A program made the position numbers and the translations under genes. From a bacterium (GTDB lineage: Archaea; Nanobdellota; Nanobdellia; Pacearchaeales; GW2011-AR1), in contig JAUUWR010000005.1 of the NCBI GenBank assembly GCA_030588935.1, positions 1 to 20,203 of the forward strand: DNA of 20,203 nucleotides. Reading direction: 5' to 3'. Within the stretch, counting starts at the first letter, position 1; each line of letters starts with the position of its first letter. The notes under the pieces were generated by a model. That model did not search any database. It saw nothing but the letters and a program-made list of their open reading frames with translations, and had not been told where the DNA came from. This document shows, piece by piece, positions 5,980 through 13,651 of the stretch.

Positions 5980-8076
5980 ATGGATGACAAATTTATATTA
6001 ATGGGGCTAAATGACGAGAAAGCAGGCTATGTTGCTGAAGTATTGAAAAACAAGACTTGCAAGAAAATATTAGATTTTTTAGCTGAAACTAAAGAAGCAA
6101 GTGAAAAAGATATTTCAAGAATTTTAGAAATGCCCATTAATACTGTTGAATATAATTTGAAGAAGTTAGTTAAGTCTGGTTTAGTTGTTAAAGCAAAGAA
6201 TTTTTTCTGGAGTGTTAAAGGCAGAAAAATCCTAATGTATAAATTAGCAAGGAAAGATATTATTATTTCTCCTAATAAGAAGCCAAGTCTTAGTGCTTTA
6301 AAGAGTGTTTTGCCTGTGCTTATTTTTGCAATTTTGATAATAAATTTTATAGCATTGGCTATGCTTTTAGAGAAACAAGGAATTATAGAGCCAAGTCAAG
6401 CCCCTAGGAAATTTAATTCTTATTTTGAAATGCAGAATTTTTTGAGGCAACATGTTATTAGGGAAAGGAGAGGGGGTTTTGAAATTGAAGATGTTTTTAG
6501 ATTTAGAACAACAGTTTCACAATCTGCAGAGATAGTAGGTACTATGGCATCGGCAGCACCAAGTGCTTCTGTAAGCAAGGCAGAAGATTACTCAACAACA
6601 AACATTCAGGTAGCAGGTGTTGATGAAGCAGATATTGTGAAAAATGATGGAAAGTATATTTATATTGCTACAGGAAATAGAGTTGTGATTGTTGATGCTT
6701 ATCCTGCAGAAGATATGGAAATTTTAAGTGAAATTGGATTTGATAAAAGTGTTAGTGAGATTTTTATTAATAAAGATAAGTTAATTGTTTTTTCAAGAGA
6801 TTATCCTGTTTATAGGGCATGTGTTGTTGGAAGATGCGTCCCAGAAAATAGTGATTTAATTAGTATTTATGATATTTTAGATAGAGAGAACCCTGAATTA
6901 GAAAATGAAATATTTGTGGATGGGAGTTATATGAATTCAAGAATGATTGGAGATTATGTTTATATTATATCTACAAAATATGCAGATGTGGATAATCCTG
7001 AGCCGCCCGTTTATATAACAGATGGTGTTCAAGAAGAAGTAAAAGCAAATGAAGTTTATTATTTTGATTATCCTGATGTTAATTATGTATTTACTTCAAT
7101 AATGGCGATTAATATTGAAAATGGAGATTTAAATAGTGAGATTTATTTAACTGGGGGAACAAGCACGATTTATGTTTCTCAGGATAATATTTATTTGACT
7201 CATCAAAAGAGAGGGGAGACTATTATTCATAAAATTAATGTTGATGAAGAAGATATTGAGTATGTTGGAGTTGGGGAAGTTCCTGGAAGAGTTTTGAATC
7301 AATTTTCAATGGATGAGTATGGTGGATATTTTAGAATTGCTACAACAACAGGGGGAGGAAATCATCTTTATGTTTTAGATGATGATTTAGAGATTGTTGG
7401 AAGTATTGAAAATTTGGCACCAGGAGAGAGTATTTATTCTGCAAGGTTTATGGGTGAGAGGGCTTATATTGTTACCTTTAAAAAAATAGATCCTTTGTTT
7501 GTTATAGATTTGTCTGAACCTGAACGGCCTGAAGTGCTTGGCTATTTAAAAATAACAGGTTATTCTGATTATTTACATCCTTATGATGAAAATCATCTTA
7601 TTGGAATTGGGAAAGAGACAAGGGGAGGAAATGAGCGATTTTCTTGGTATCAGGGTGTAAAGATTTCTTTGTTTGATGTTTCAGATGTAGAAAACCCTAT
7701 TGAAGTTGATAAATTTGAAATTGGAGATAGAGGGACAGATAGTGCTGCTTTGCGTGAGCATAAAGCTGTTTTGTTTGATAAAGAGAAAAACCTTTTAGTT
7801 ATTCCTATTAATCTTGCAGAAATAGATGAAAGTAAGTATGAAAATTATGAAGAAATTCCAGATAATGCTCATGGAGAGCAAGTATGGCAAGGAGCTTATA
7901 TTTTAAACTTGAATTTAGGTGGAATAAGTTTGAGGGGAAAGATTAGCCATGATGAGAGTTATATCCAAAGAAGCCTTTATATGGATGATGTTCTTTATAC
8001 AATCTCTCAGAGGATGGTAAAAGCAAATGATTTGCAGACTATTGATGAAATTAAGAGTTTAGATTTGAGTTATTGA
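5980..8076 (+). CDS. HTH-transmembrane-beta-propeller protein (Beta_propel, PF09826-like)
   Basis: Likely a membrane-anchored one-component sensor. Residues about 20-95 form a winged helix-turn-helix (SEKDISRILEMPINTVEYNL, then KKLVKSGLV). Residues 106-130 are a single membrane helix (LKSVLPVLIFAILIINFIAL). After a linker, residues about 195-698 form the propeller domain, beginning TTNIQVAGVDEADIVKNDGKY, the typical opening of the archaeal/bacillar Beta_propel family. Repeated blades are visible (for example GDYVYIIS, GERAYIVTF, DPLFVIDLS, HLIGIGK). The HTH before the helix implies DNA binding inside and ligand or surface sensing outside; this is inference from domain order. It is acidic outside the membrane. 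Many family members have only the propeller; the fused HTH is the notable part. It stops with TGA, and disA follows 53 bp on with its own promoter. Confidence 0.88.
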   Translation: MDDKFILMGLNDEKAGYVAEVLKNKTCKKILDFLAETKEASEKDISRILEMPINTVEYNLKKLVKSGLVVKAKNFFWSVKGRKILMYKLARKDIIISPNKKPSLSALKSVLPVLIFAILIINFIALAMLLEKQGIIEPSQAPRKFNSYFEMQNFLRQHVIRERRGGFEIEDVFRFRTTVSQSAEIVGTMASAAPSASVSKAEDYSTTNIQVAGVDEADIVKNDGKYIYIATGNRVVIVDAYPAEDMEILSEIGFDKSVSEIFINKDKLIVFSRDYPVYRACVVGRCVPENSDLISIYDILDRENPELENEIFVDGSYMNSRMIGDYVYIISTKYADVDNPEPPVYITDGVQEEVKANEVYYFDYPDVNYVFTSIMAINIENGDLNSEIYLTGGTSTIYVSQDNIYLTHQKRGETIIHKINVDEEDIEYVGVGEVPGRVLNQFSMDEYGGYFRIATTTGGGNHLYVLDDDLEIVGSIENLAPGESIYSARFMGERAYIVTFKKIDPLFVIDLSEPERPEVLGYLKITGYSDYLHPYDENHLIGIGKETRGGNERFSWYQGVKISLFDVSDVENPIEVDKFEIGDRGTDSAALREHKAVLFDKEKNLLVIPINLAEIDESKYENYEEIPDNAHGEQVWQGAYILNLNLGGISLRGKISHDESYIQRSLYMDDVLYTISQRMVKANDLQTIDEIKSLDLSY

Positions 8077-8101
8077 TTATCTCTTTAAATCTCATAAATT
8101 C

Positions 8102-8110
8102 TTATAAATA
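8102..8110 (+). promoter_or_regulatory. TATA box of disA
   Basis: TTATAAATA sits about 24 bases before the ATG at 8130. An out-of-frame ATG at 8125 (ATGTCATGG) precedes the real start and could interfere with leaderless initiation. Confidence 0.7.
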
Positions 8111-8129
8111 AGTCTGATTTTTTTATGTC

Positions 8130-9200
8130 ATGGCTGTAAATAAGAAAAATGAATTAGATGTTTTGCCTCTTAAGGAGATAAAGCCTTTGACTAAATTAGA
8201 TATTTTAAGAAAATTAAGTCCTGGGACTTTTTTAAGAGAAGGTCTGAATGATATTTTGAGGGGAGGGATGGGTGCTTTAATTGTTGTCAGCAATTCTAAT
8301 AGTTCAAATATTTTTGAAGGAGGATTTAAAGTTAACTGCAAGTTTAGTCCGAGAAGATTGGCTGAGTTGGCTAAGATGGATGGAGCAATTATTCTTTCAG
8401 AAGATTTTAAGAAAATAATTCTTGCAAATACTTTGCTTGTTCCTGACAGAACTTTGAGCACTGTTGAAACAGGAACCAGGCATCAGGCTGCAGAGAGGGC
8501 TGCCAAGCAAATAAACGGATTAATTATAGCTGTTTCTGAAAGAAGAAGATTGATTACTGTTTATTATGGAAATTTAAGATATGTTTTACAAAATACAGAA
8601 GATCTTTTGAGAAGGGCTACAGAAACCTTGCAAATTTTAGAAAAGCAAAGAGAGGTTTTTGATGAACTGCTGACTAATTTGAATGTTTTAGAGATTACTA
8701 ACTTGGTTTCTATTGCAGATATCTGCACAATCTTGCAAAGAATGGAAATGATAAAAAAAATGGCAGATATAATTAACGAGTATATTACAGAATTAGGGAA
8801 AGAAGGAGCAATTGTTAGAATGCGAATGAGGGAAGTTACTAAAGGGATTGGGAAAAAACAGGAATTTATAATTAAAGATTATGTGCAAAATCCTGCCAAG
8901 GTTAGAAATTTTTTTGATAAGCTTAGTTTTGAAGGTTTGTTAGATGCAGAAAATATTGCGAGATTGCTGTTTGGGGAATTGTCAGAAACAAAAATTGTTC
9001 CCAAGGGTTATCGGATTTTGTGCAAAACTAATTTAAATGAAAGTGAGATTAATAATTTAATAATTAATTTTAAGAATCTTGAAGGGATTTTGGAAGCAGA
9101 TGAAGAAAAGTTAAAGAAAGTTTTGAAAAGTCGTGTTCAAAGTTTTCAAGAAGAGATTAAAAAGGTAAAGGAGCAGGTGATGATGATGGGGAAGATTTGA
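8130..9200 (+). CDS. disA: DisA-type diadenylate cyclase (c-di-AMP synthase)
   Basis: Makes cyclic di-AMP from two ATP. In bacteria DisA also binds branched DNA and reports on chromosome integrity. The 356 residues match the usual DisA length of about 355-360 and its domain order. First is a DAC catalytic domain (about 10-140) with the DGA motif at 84-86 (KMDGAIILS) and the GTRH motif at 115-118. A helical linker follows (about 145-285: TEDLLRRATETLQILEKQR), then a C-terminal helix-hairpin-helix region (about 290-345: KGYRILCKTNLNESEINNLI). The usual RHR triad reads RHQ here (117-119), a possible change in ATP contact. Most archaeal c-di-AMP synthases are shorter DacZ-type proteins, so a full bacterial-style DisA is notable and may be transferred. 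A DHH phosphoesterase that might act on the product lies 1.35 kb downstream. Confidence 0.93.
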   Translation: MAVNKKNELDVLPLKEIKPLTKLDILRKLSPGTFLREGLNDILRGGMGALIVVSNSNSSNIFEGGFKVNCKFSPRRLAELAKMDGAIILSEDFKKIILANTLLVPDRTLSTVETGTRHQAAERAAKQINGLIIAVSERRRLITVYYGNLRYVLQNTEDLLRRATETLQILEKQREVFDELLTNLNVLEITNLVSIADICTILQRMEMIKKMADIINEYITELGKEGAIVRMRMREVTKGIGKKQEFIIKDYVQNPAKVRNFFDKLSFEGLLDAENIARLLFGELSETKIVPKGYRILCKTNLNESEINNLIINFKNLEGILEADEEKLKKVLKSRVQSFQEEIKKVKEQVMMMGKI

Positions 9201-9221
9201 GAATGAGTGGATGGCGATAGG

Positions 9222-9230
9222 TTTATAAAT
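9222..9230 (+). promoter_or_regulatory. TATA box of the antitoxin/PIN pair
   Basis: TTTATAAAT is centred about 25 bases before the antitoxin ATG at 9251. The run ATATATAAAATTATAAATTTATAT that would hold the start site is almost pure A/T, and autoregulation by the antitoxin is plausible. Confidence 0.65.
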
Positions 9231-9250
9231 ATATAAAATTATAAATTTAT

Positions 9251-9496
9251 ATGAAAACAATAGCTTTGCCTGAAGATTTGCATAGAGAGTTTATGGAGCT
9301 AAGACTTCGAAAAGGAAACAAGAATGCAGCAGAATTAATAAAAGAGCTTATATTTGAGTATAGGCAAAAGAGATTTTTAGAAGCGAGTGCTTTATTTAAA
9401 CAGATGTTAAAGAAAAGCGGAAAAAGTTTTGACGAACTTTTAAAAGATAGTAGAAAAATAAGAGGGGAGATTGCAGATGAATGGTTCCCTGACTGA
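9251..9496 (+). CDS. Putative VapB-like antitoxin
   Basis: The 81-residue protein starts MKTIALPEDLHREFMELR, a short beta strand followed by helices as in ribbon-helix-helix/VapB-type antitoxins; KNAAELIKELIFEYRQKR fits the second helix. The C-terminal half (about 45-81) is a charged, probably flexible segment ending EIADEWFPD, the part that normally wraps around and blocks the toxin. It overlaps the downstream PIN gene by 20 bases, so the two are translationally coupled. The arrangement, size and partner support the call more than sequence identity does. Confidence 0.75.
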   Translation: MKTIALPEDLHREFMELRLRKGNKNAAELIKELIFEYRQKRFLEASALFKQMLKKSGKSFDELLKDSRKIRGEIADEWFPD

Positions 9497-9875
9497 ATTA
9501 GATAGAGTTGTTGTTGATACAAATATTCTTTTTATGGCTCTTTATAATGAAAATAGTAAGGCAGGAAAAGTAATAGCGCTTGCGAATAAGAATAAAATTA
9601 AACTTTTTTCTCCAGATAACGTTAAAGAAGAACTTATAAAGGTTTTAAAAAGAGAAATGGATTTTTCTGAAGATAAAATTGATTTTATTATAGAAAATTT
9701 TCCTATAGTGTGGATAGAAAAAAGATTTTATGAGAGTTTTTTAGGTAAAACCAAAGTTAAACATAAAGCAGATAAGCCAGTAGAGGCTATTTCTTTGTTG
9801 TTAGGATGTGGGATTTTAAGTGCTGATAAGCATTTTAGGGATAGGGTAAATATTGATGAGTTGTTGGAGGATTAG
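9477..9875 (+). CDS. PIN-domain ribonuclease, VapC-like toxin
   Basis: Predicted Mg-dependent RNase of a type II toxin-antitoxin pair. The first acidic residue is in VVVDTNILFMALY (Asp14), the second in VKEELIKVL, and the last in GILSADKHF; together they form the usual PIN acidic pocket. Length (132 aa) is normal for VapC-like proteins. An in-frame TTG at 9471 exists, but the Shine-Dalgarno-like GGGGAGA (9464-9470) is spaced for the ATG at 9477, so I start there. The gene overlaps the antitoxin gene. VapC enzymes often cut tRNA or rRNA; the target here cannot be told. The family call is firm, the toxin role is likely. Confidence 0.82.
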   Translation: MNGSLTELDRVVVDTNILFMALYNENSKAGKVIALANKNKIKLFSPDNVKEELIKVLKREMDFSEDKIDFIIENFPIVWIEKRFYESFLGKTKVKHKADKPVEAISLLLGCGILSADKHFRDRVNIDELLED

Positions 9876-9968
9876 GGGGTAGATTGTTGAGACCTTTTGG
9901 GGTATGACGATACTTATTATCTCAATATCTAAGTAATCTTTTTAAAGAGAATATCATTCTAAAAAACC

Positions 9969-10513
9969 ATGGATGATCAAAATCGACAAATAAAAACAAA
10001 AACTATTGACGACTTTGTTAATAGAGTTAAAGAAAAATATTGTTGCGATGCTGGGATTGATTATGATAAATTATGTAGTGATATTTATGTGACAAGAATT
10101 CCTTCTCAAAAAGTATTCCAGGGAGTGTTAACATATGTTAATGGGGATTTCATATATTTGTTCCAAACCAGCATAAGTTACTAGAAAAATACTCAACTGC
10201 CCATGAATTAGGTCATTTATTTTTTGGGCAAAAAGAAAAGGAGGCACATTATTTTGCACGTACATTAATAGGTATGAGTACATTTGAATATTACATGTTA
10301 AGTCTGGTAGATGTTACTATATTCATGATAAAACATCCCTTAGTAACAAAGAAATTTATGTTTTCTAGAGATAGAAATATTAGAGATTATCTTTTAAAAT
10401 TGTCAAGACAATATGAAAAAGCAGGACATAAGATAAATAGGTATCCACCGCACATGCAGAAGAATATACATATTTCTTCTGAAGTATTGAGGGATTTTGT
10501 AGATAGTAATTAA
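9969..10513 (+). pseudogene. ImmA/IrrE-type metallopeptidase, frameshifted
   Basis: IrrE/ImmA peptidases are zinc proteases that cleave repressors, often in stress or mobile-element control. The N-terminal part (9969-10184) ends at a stop after VNGDFIYLF, but in the -1 frame the protein continues through KYSTAHELGHLFFG (the HExxH zinc motif) and KEAHYFARTLIG (the third ligand Glu) to the stop at 10513. The join lies near 10140-10160. One missing base, for example in the TTTC of the GATTTC around 10150, would restore a protein of about 181 residues. No slippery heptamer is evident, so loss of a base (in the genome or in the assembly) is more likely than programmed frameshifting. Base use is more A-rich than the genes around it, hinting at recent arrival. 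It follows the TA pair, another accessory function. Confidence 0.8.
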
Positions 10514-10521
10514 GAAAAGTA

Positions 10522-10530
10522 TTTATATAC
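10522..10530 (+). promoter_or_regulatory. TATA box of the DHH gene
   Basis: TTTATATAC is centred about 25 bases before the ATG at 10551, which points to separate, leaderless transcription from the broken gene upstream. Confidence 0.65.
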
Positions 10531-10550
10531 CATTAAATATTTTTAAAATC

Positions 10551-11591
10551 ATGCTAACTTCACAACAAATCAAAGAAATAAAAGAGCATCTTGAAAAAGC
10601 GCAGAATCCTCTTTTCTTTTTTGACAATGATAATGATGGGTTGTGCAGTTTTTTGCTGTTGAGGAGGTTTATTGGGCGAGGGCGCGGGGTGGCAATTAAA
10701 TCTTTTCCTAATTTAAATATTAGTTATTATAGGAAAGTTAATGAATTAAAACCAGATTATATTTTTATTTTAGACAAGCCAGTAGTTTCAGATGAATTTA
10801 TAGAAAAAGCTAATCAGGACAATATTCCTGTTGTTTGGATTGAGCACCATATGGTTGAGAAGTCAGAAGATAGAGAAATTTATTATTATAATCCTTATCT
10901 TAATGATAAAACAACTGAGCCTACTTCTTATTTATGTTATAAAGTTGCAAGTAGAAAAGAAGATGTTTGGCTTGCAATGATTGGATGTATAAGTGACTGT
11001 TATGTACCTGATTTTTATTCTGAGTTTGAGGAGAAATATCCGGAATTAGGCAAGAAAAATCCTAAGTCTGCTTTTGATTTGCTTTATGATTCTGAGATTG
11101 GGAGGATTGCAAGAATTTTGGATTTTTCTTTAAAAGACACTACTACAAATGTTGTTAATATGCTGAGGTTTATGATGAAAGTTAAAGGGCCTATAGGTAT
11201 CTTAGAGGAGAACAGCAAGACAAGGCAGATTTTAAGGCGTTATGAGCAGATTAATTCAAAGTATCAGGCATTGATGGAGAAGGCAAGAGAATTGAGAAAA
11301 GGGAAAATGATTTATTTTCAATATGGGGGGCAATTTAGTTTAAGTGGTAATTTAGCTAATCAATTGAGTTATGAATTTCCTGATAAGGTGGTTGTTGTTG
11401 TTTATGTAAAAGAAGATGTTGCAAATATCTCTATGAGGGGGTCTGGAGATGTTAGGAAATTAATGTTGGAAGCTATTAAGGGCTTTGATGGGGCTACTGG
11501 CGGTGGGCATGAGCATGCTACTGGGGCTAAGATGAATGTTGATGATTTGGATGAGTTTAGAGAGAGGGTTGAGGGGTTGATAAAAGATTAA
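10551..11591 (+). CDS. DHH/DHHA1 family phosphoesterase
   Basis: A 346-residue metal-dependent phosphoesterase of the RecJ/NrnA/GdpP superfamily. Motif I is FFDNDNDG (about 23-30), the motif II region is FILDKPVV, the DHH signature reads WIEHH (Glu in place of the Asp), and motif IV is GCISDCYVPDF. The C-terminal DHHA1 domain ends with the GGGHEHATGAK substrate loop. There are no membrane helices, OB fold or PAS/GGDEF parts, so it is a minimal cytoplasmic enzyme, shorter than archaeal RecJ/GAN nucleases (450 aa or more). Candidate substrates are short oligonucleotides, pAp, or pApA/c-di-AMP; the nearby DisA makes the last attractive, but that is inference. The Asp-to-Glu change at the metal-binding DHH motif is unusual. 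Confidence 0.87.
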   Translation: MLTSQQIKEIKEHLEKAQNPLFFFDNDNDGLCSFLLLRRFIGRGRGVAIKSFPNLNISYYRKVNELKPDYIFILDKPVVSDEFIEKANQDNIPVVWIEHHMVEKSEDREIYYYNPYLNDKTTEPTSYLCYKVASRKEDVWLAMIGCISDCYVPDFYSEFEEKYPELGKKNPKSAFDLLYDSEIGRIARILDFSLKDTTTNVVNMLRFMMKVKGPIGILEENSKTRQILRRYEQINSKYQALMEKARELRKGKMIYFQYGGQFSLSGNLANQLSYEFPDKVVVVVYVKEDVANISMRGSGDVRKLMLEAIKGFDGATGGGHEHATGAKMNVDDLDEFRERVEGLIKD

Positions 11592-11797
11592 TCAAAAAAA
11601 TAATTATCTGATTTCATACCCCGTATATAGCATTCTTGTGCTGGAAACAGAGGTTCTGTTTTAGGAATATAAACTCCTGTATCTTCTAAACTTATAATCT
11701 CTGGATTTCCTAAAGATTCTAACTCAAAAATAGCTTTTTCACGAGCATTAAGTCTCTGGTGTTTATTTCTTCTATACTTAACTTTATTAACTGGTAT
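11588..11797 (-). CDS. Possible small protein without a normal start codon
   Basis: An open frame on the minus strand ends with TAA at 11590-11588, just overlapping the DHH stop. It reads PVNKVKYRRNKHQRLNAR, then KAIFELESLGNPEIISLED and TGVYIPKTEPLFPAQECY, a protein-like composition. No ATG, GTG or TTG lies at its head. A minus-strand TATA box (TTTATAAAT, about 11830-11822) would place the transcript start close to the ATA at 11797, where a single change to ATG would give a 69-residue protein. It is either a gene with a lost or non-canonical start, a decayed remnant, or chance. It fills most of the 249-bp gap between the DHH gene and proS; I see nothing else there. Confidence 0.3.
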   Translation of the reverse strand: MPVNKVKYRRNKHQRLNAREKAIFELESLGNPEIISLEDTGVYIPKTEPLFPAQECYIRGMKSDNYFFD

Positions 11798-11840
11798 ATG
11801 TATCTTTTTTTAAGAATTAATTATTTATAAATCTTCAGGA

Positions 11841-13487
11841 TTAGTATGAACTAGCAACATAAGCTTTATTATTTGTTTTTTTGTTGCAAGCTATACATTT
11901 TCCCTGCTTGGCTTTTTTCAAATCACTTCCAAATAAGTCCAATCCTTCTTGCTTTGTAATTTTATCATAACATTTTCCTGATTCACACCAGTATATTTTT
12001 GCTATTTTTCCTTTTCCTACTTCTTCAACTATCTTTTTGATATCATTAACTTCTCTTATGCTATCTTTTAAATCTTTTTTTGATTTTTCTAAAAGTTCTT
12101 TTTGTATTTTATCAAGTAGTTTTGGAATTTCTTGAGTAAGGTTTTTTTCTTTGATCTGTATTCTTTTTTTTGTGTTTCTTGAAAAAACTGTTAATGTTTT
12201 GTTTTTGATTTCTCTTTCTCCTAATTCTATTCTTAGAGGAATTCCTTTTAATTCATAATGATAAAACTTGCTTCCGACAGAATCTTCATTCTTATCTATT
12301 CCTATTCTATAATCTTTTAGTTTGTTTTTTATCTCCCTTGCCTTTTTAATTATTTGATTTTTATTTTTTGTTTTAAATATTGGAATTATTATTATTTGGG
12401 TTGGAGCTATGTTTGGTGGGATTACCAAACCAGAATCATCTCCGTGCTGCGAGATTACTGCTGCTAAATATCTTTCTCCGTTTCCAGTGCAGGTTTGCCA
12501 AACATATTTTTCTTTTCTGTCTTTATCTATGAATTTTATGTTGAATTTTTTAGCATAAGCTTGTCCTAAGTTATTTAATGAGCCGTTTTCTAACACTTTT
12601 CCATTTGGCATTAAAGTGTAATATTCTAAAGCTCCTTCTGCTCCTGGGAAACATTCCCATTGAGGTTTTTTTACAATTAATGGCTGGACTGCTATTTTTT
12701 CCCAGATAAAATCATTTATTTTTTTATGCAATAGGATTTCTTTTTCTGCTTCTTGTTTTGTTGTGTGGGCTGTGTGGATTTCATACCAAGGGCCGATTTC
12801 TCTGTCTCTTATTAATGGGCGCGTTTGTTTAGTTTCATATCTGTAAGAAAAAACAGTTTCGTAAATTCTAAAAGGCAAGTCAGAATAACTTCTAATCCAT
12901 AAAGAAAACATCGGGTACATGGCTGGCTCTCCTGTTGGTCTTAAAATAAATTCAGTTTTGTTTTTCTTGCCAGCCCAGAAACCTTCTTCTTTAAAACCTT
13001 TCCACCAAGAATCATTTTGTTCAGCGTATTTTGTGGGAACAATTAAAGGAAAATACATTTCTTTTATTTTATTTTTTTTAAACTCTTTGTCCCACAAAGC
13101 TTTTATTCTCAGCATCATATTATAACCATAAGGCATCCATACAAACATGCTTTTAACGTCGTATCTATTGTCTATTATCCCAGCTAATTGTAAAACTTGA
13201 GACATCCACTCAGGAAAATCTGATTTTTTTGCGTTTAATTGTTCTGGCAGTTCTTGTTTTGTTTTTTCTTTAGCAAGGGGCTCTGCTCTTTCTGTAACCC
13301 TGATAGGATAAATTTCTTGCGTTGTGAGTTTTTTAGTTGCTTCTTTTTCTAATTTTGCTATTTGTTTTTTATTTAGGTTTGCTCCAAGGTATATTCTTTG
13401 TTTTTCTATTTTTTTGCCTTTTCTTATGGATTTTACTCTGTAATAATATCTTTTATCTTTTCTTTTTTTGATTTCAGTATATGTCAT
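11841..13487 (-). CDS. proS: Prolyl-tRNA synthetase, archaeal/eukaryotic type, with N-terminal extension
   Basis: Charges tRNA-Pro with proline. The catalytic domain starts at about residue 88 (SDFPEWMSQVLQLAGI), with class II signatures FRPTGEP-like LRPTGEPAMYPMF, RIYETVFSYRYE, WYEIHTAHTTKQEAEKE, and TCTGNGERYLAAVISQHGDDSGLVIPP. The anticodon domain follows, then a zinc-binding tail with WCESGKC and CIACNKK, and the chain ends in YVASSY; the terminal Tyr is typical of this ProRS class. Residues 1-85 (including RYYYRVKSIRKGKKIEKQRIYLG) precede the normal start point and are an unusual extension; I see no alternative Met closer to the core. The promoter TATA (13507-13517) is flanked by a pair of inverted TGTAGACRYA sites, so regulation is likely. 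Confidence 0.95.
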   Translation of the reverse strand: MTYTEIKKRKDKRYYYRVKSIRKGKKIEKQRIYLGANLNKKQIAKLEKEATKKLTTQEIYPIRVTERAEPLAKEKTKQELPEQLNAKKSDFPEWMSQVLQLAGIIDNRYDVKSMFVWMPYGYNMMLRIKALWDKEFKKNKIKEMYFPLIVPTKYAEQNDSWWKGFKEEGFWAGKKNKTEFILRPTGEPAMYPMFSLWIRSYSDLPFRIYETVFSYRYETKQTRPLIRDREIGPWYEIHTAHTTKQEAEKEILLHKKINDFIWEKIAVQPLIVKKPQWECFPGAEGALEYYTLMPNGKVLENGSLNNLGQAYAKKFNIKFIDKDRKEKYVWQTCTGNGERYLAAVISQHGDDSGLVIPPNIAPTQIIIIPIFKTKNKNQIIKKAREIKNKLKDYRIGIDKNEDSVGSKFYHYELKGIPLRIELGEREIKNKTLTVFSRNTKKRIQIKEKNLTQEIPKLLDKIQKELLEKSKKDLKDSIREVNDIKKIVEEVGKGKIAKIYWCESGKCYDKITKQEGLDLFGSDLKKAKQGKCIACNKKTNNKAYVASSY

Positions 13488-13495
13488 AGATTTTA

Positions 13496-13591
13496 TGTGT
13501 CTACATTATTTATAAATCTTTCTGATGTGTGGACGTAATGTGCTGATTGTGTGTCTACACCTTTGTGGTTTGTTTTTTAGATGTAGACGTA
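13496..13591. promoter_or_regulatory. Four TGTAGACRYA sites in two inverted pairs upstream of proS
   Basis: TGTGTCTACA (13496-13505) and TGTGGACGTA (13528-13537) form one inverted pair; TGTGTCTACA (13550-13559) and TGTAGACGTA (13582-13591) form another. Centre-to-centre spacing is 32 bp in both pairs, about three helical turns, and the pairs repeat at 54 bp. The first pair brackets the proS TATA box, with one site at the expected transcription start and one just upstream of the BRE. This looks like operator sites for a dimeric regulator that could act on proS, tRNA-Arg, or both. Confidence 0.6.
13507..13517 (-). promoter_or_regulatory. TATA box of proS
   Basis: Minus-strand ATTTATAAATA is centred 25 bases before the proS ATG at 13487, giving a leaderless message. 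It sits between two inverted TGTAGACRYA sites. Confidence 0.75.
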
Positions 13592-13651
13592 CAAGAGAAT
13601 TAACTTTTCAAATCAAAAATTTTATTAAGGGTATATTATAAGTATTTTTAT

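Noticed and set aside
13496..13591. CRISPR-like or tandem repeat array
   Set aside because: Only four 10-bp sites in alternating orientation; no long direct repeats or uniform spacers. No CRISPR array was seen anywhere in the window.
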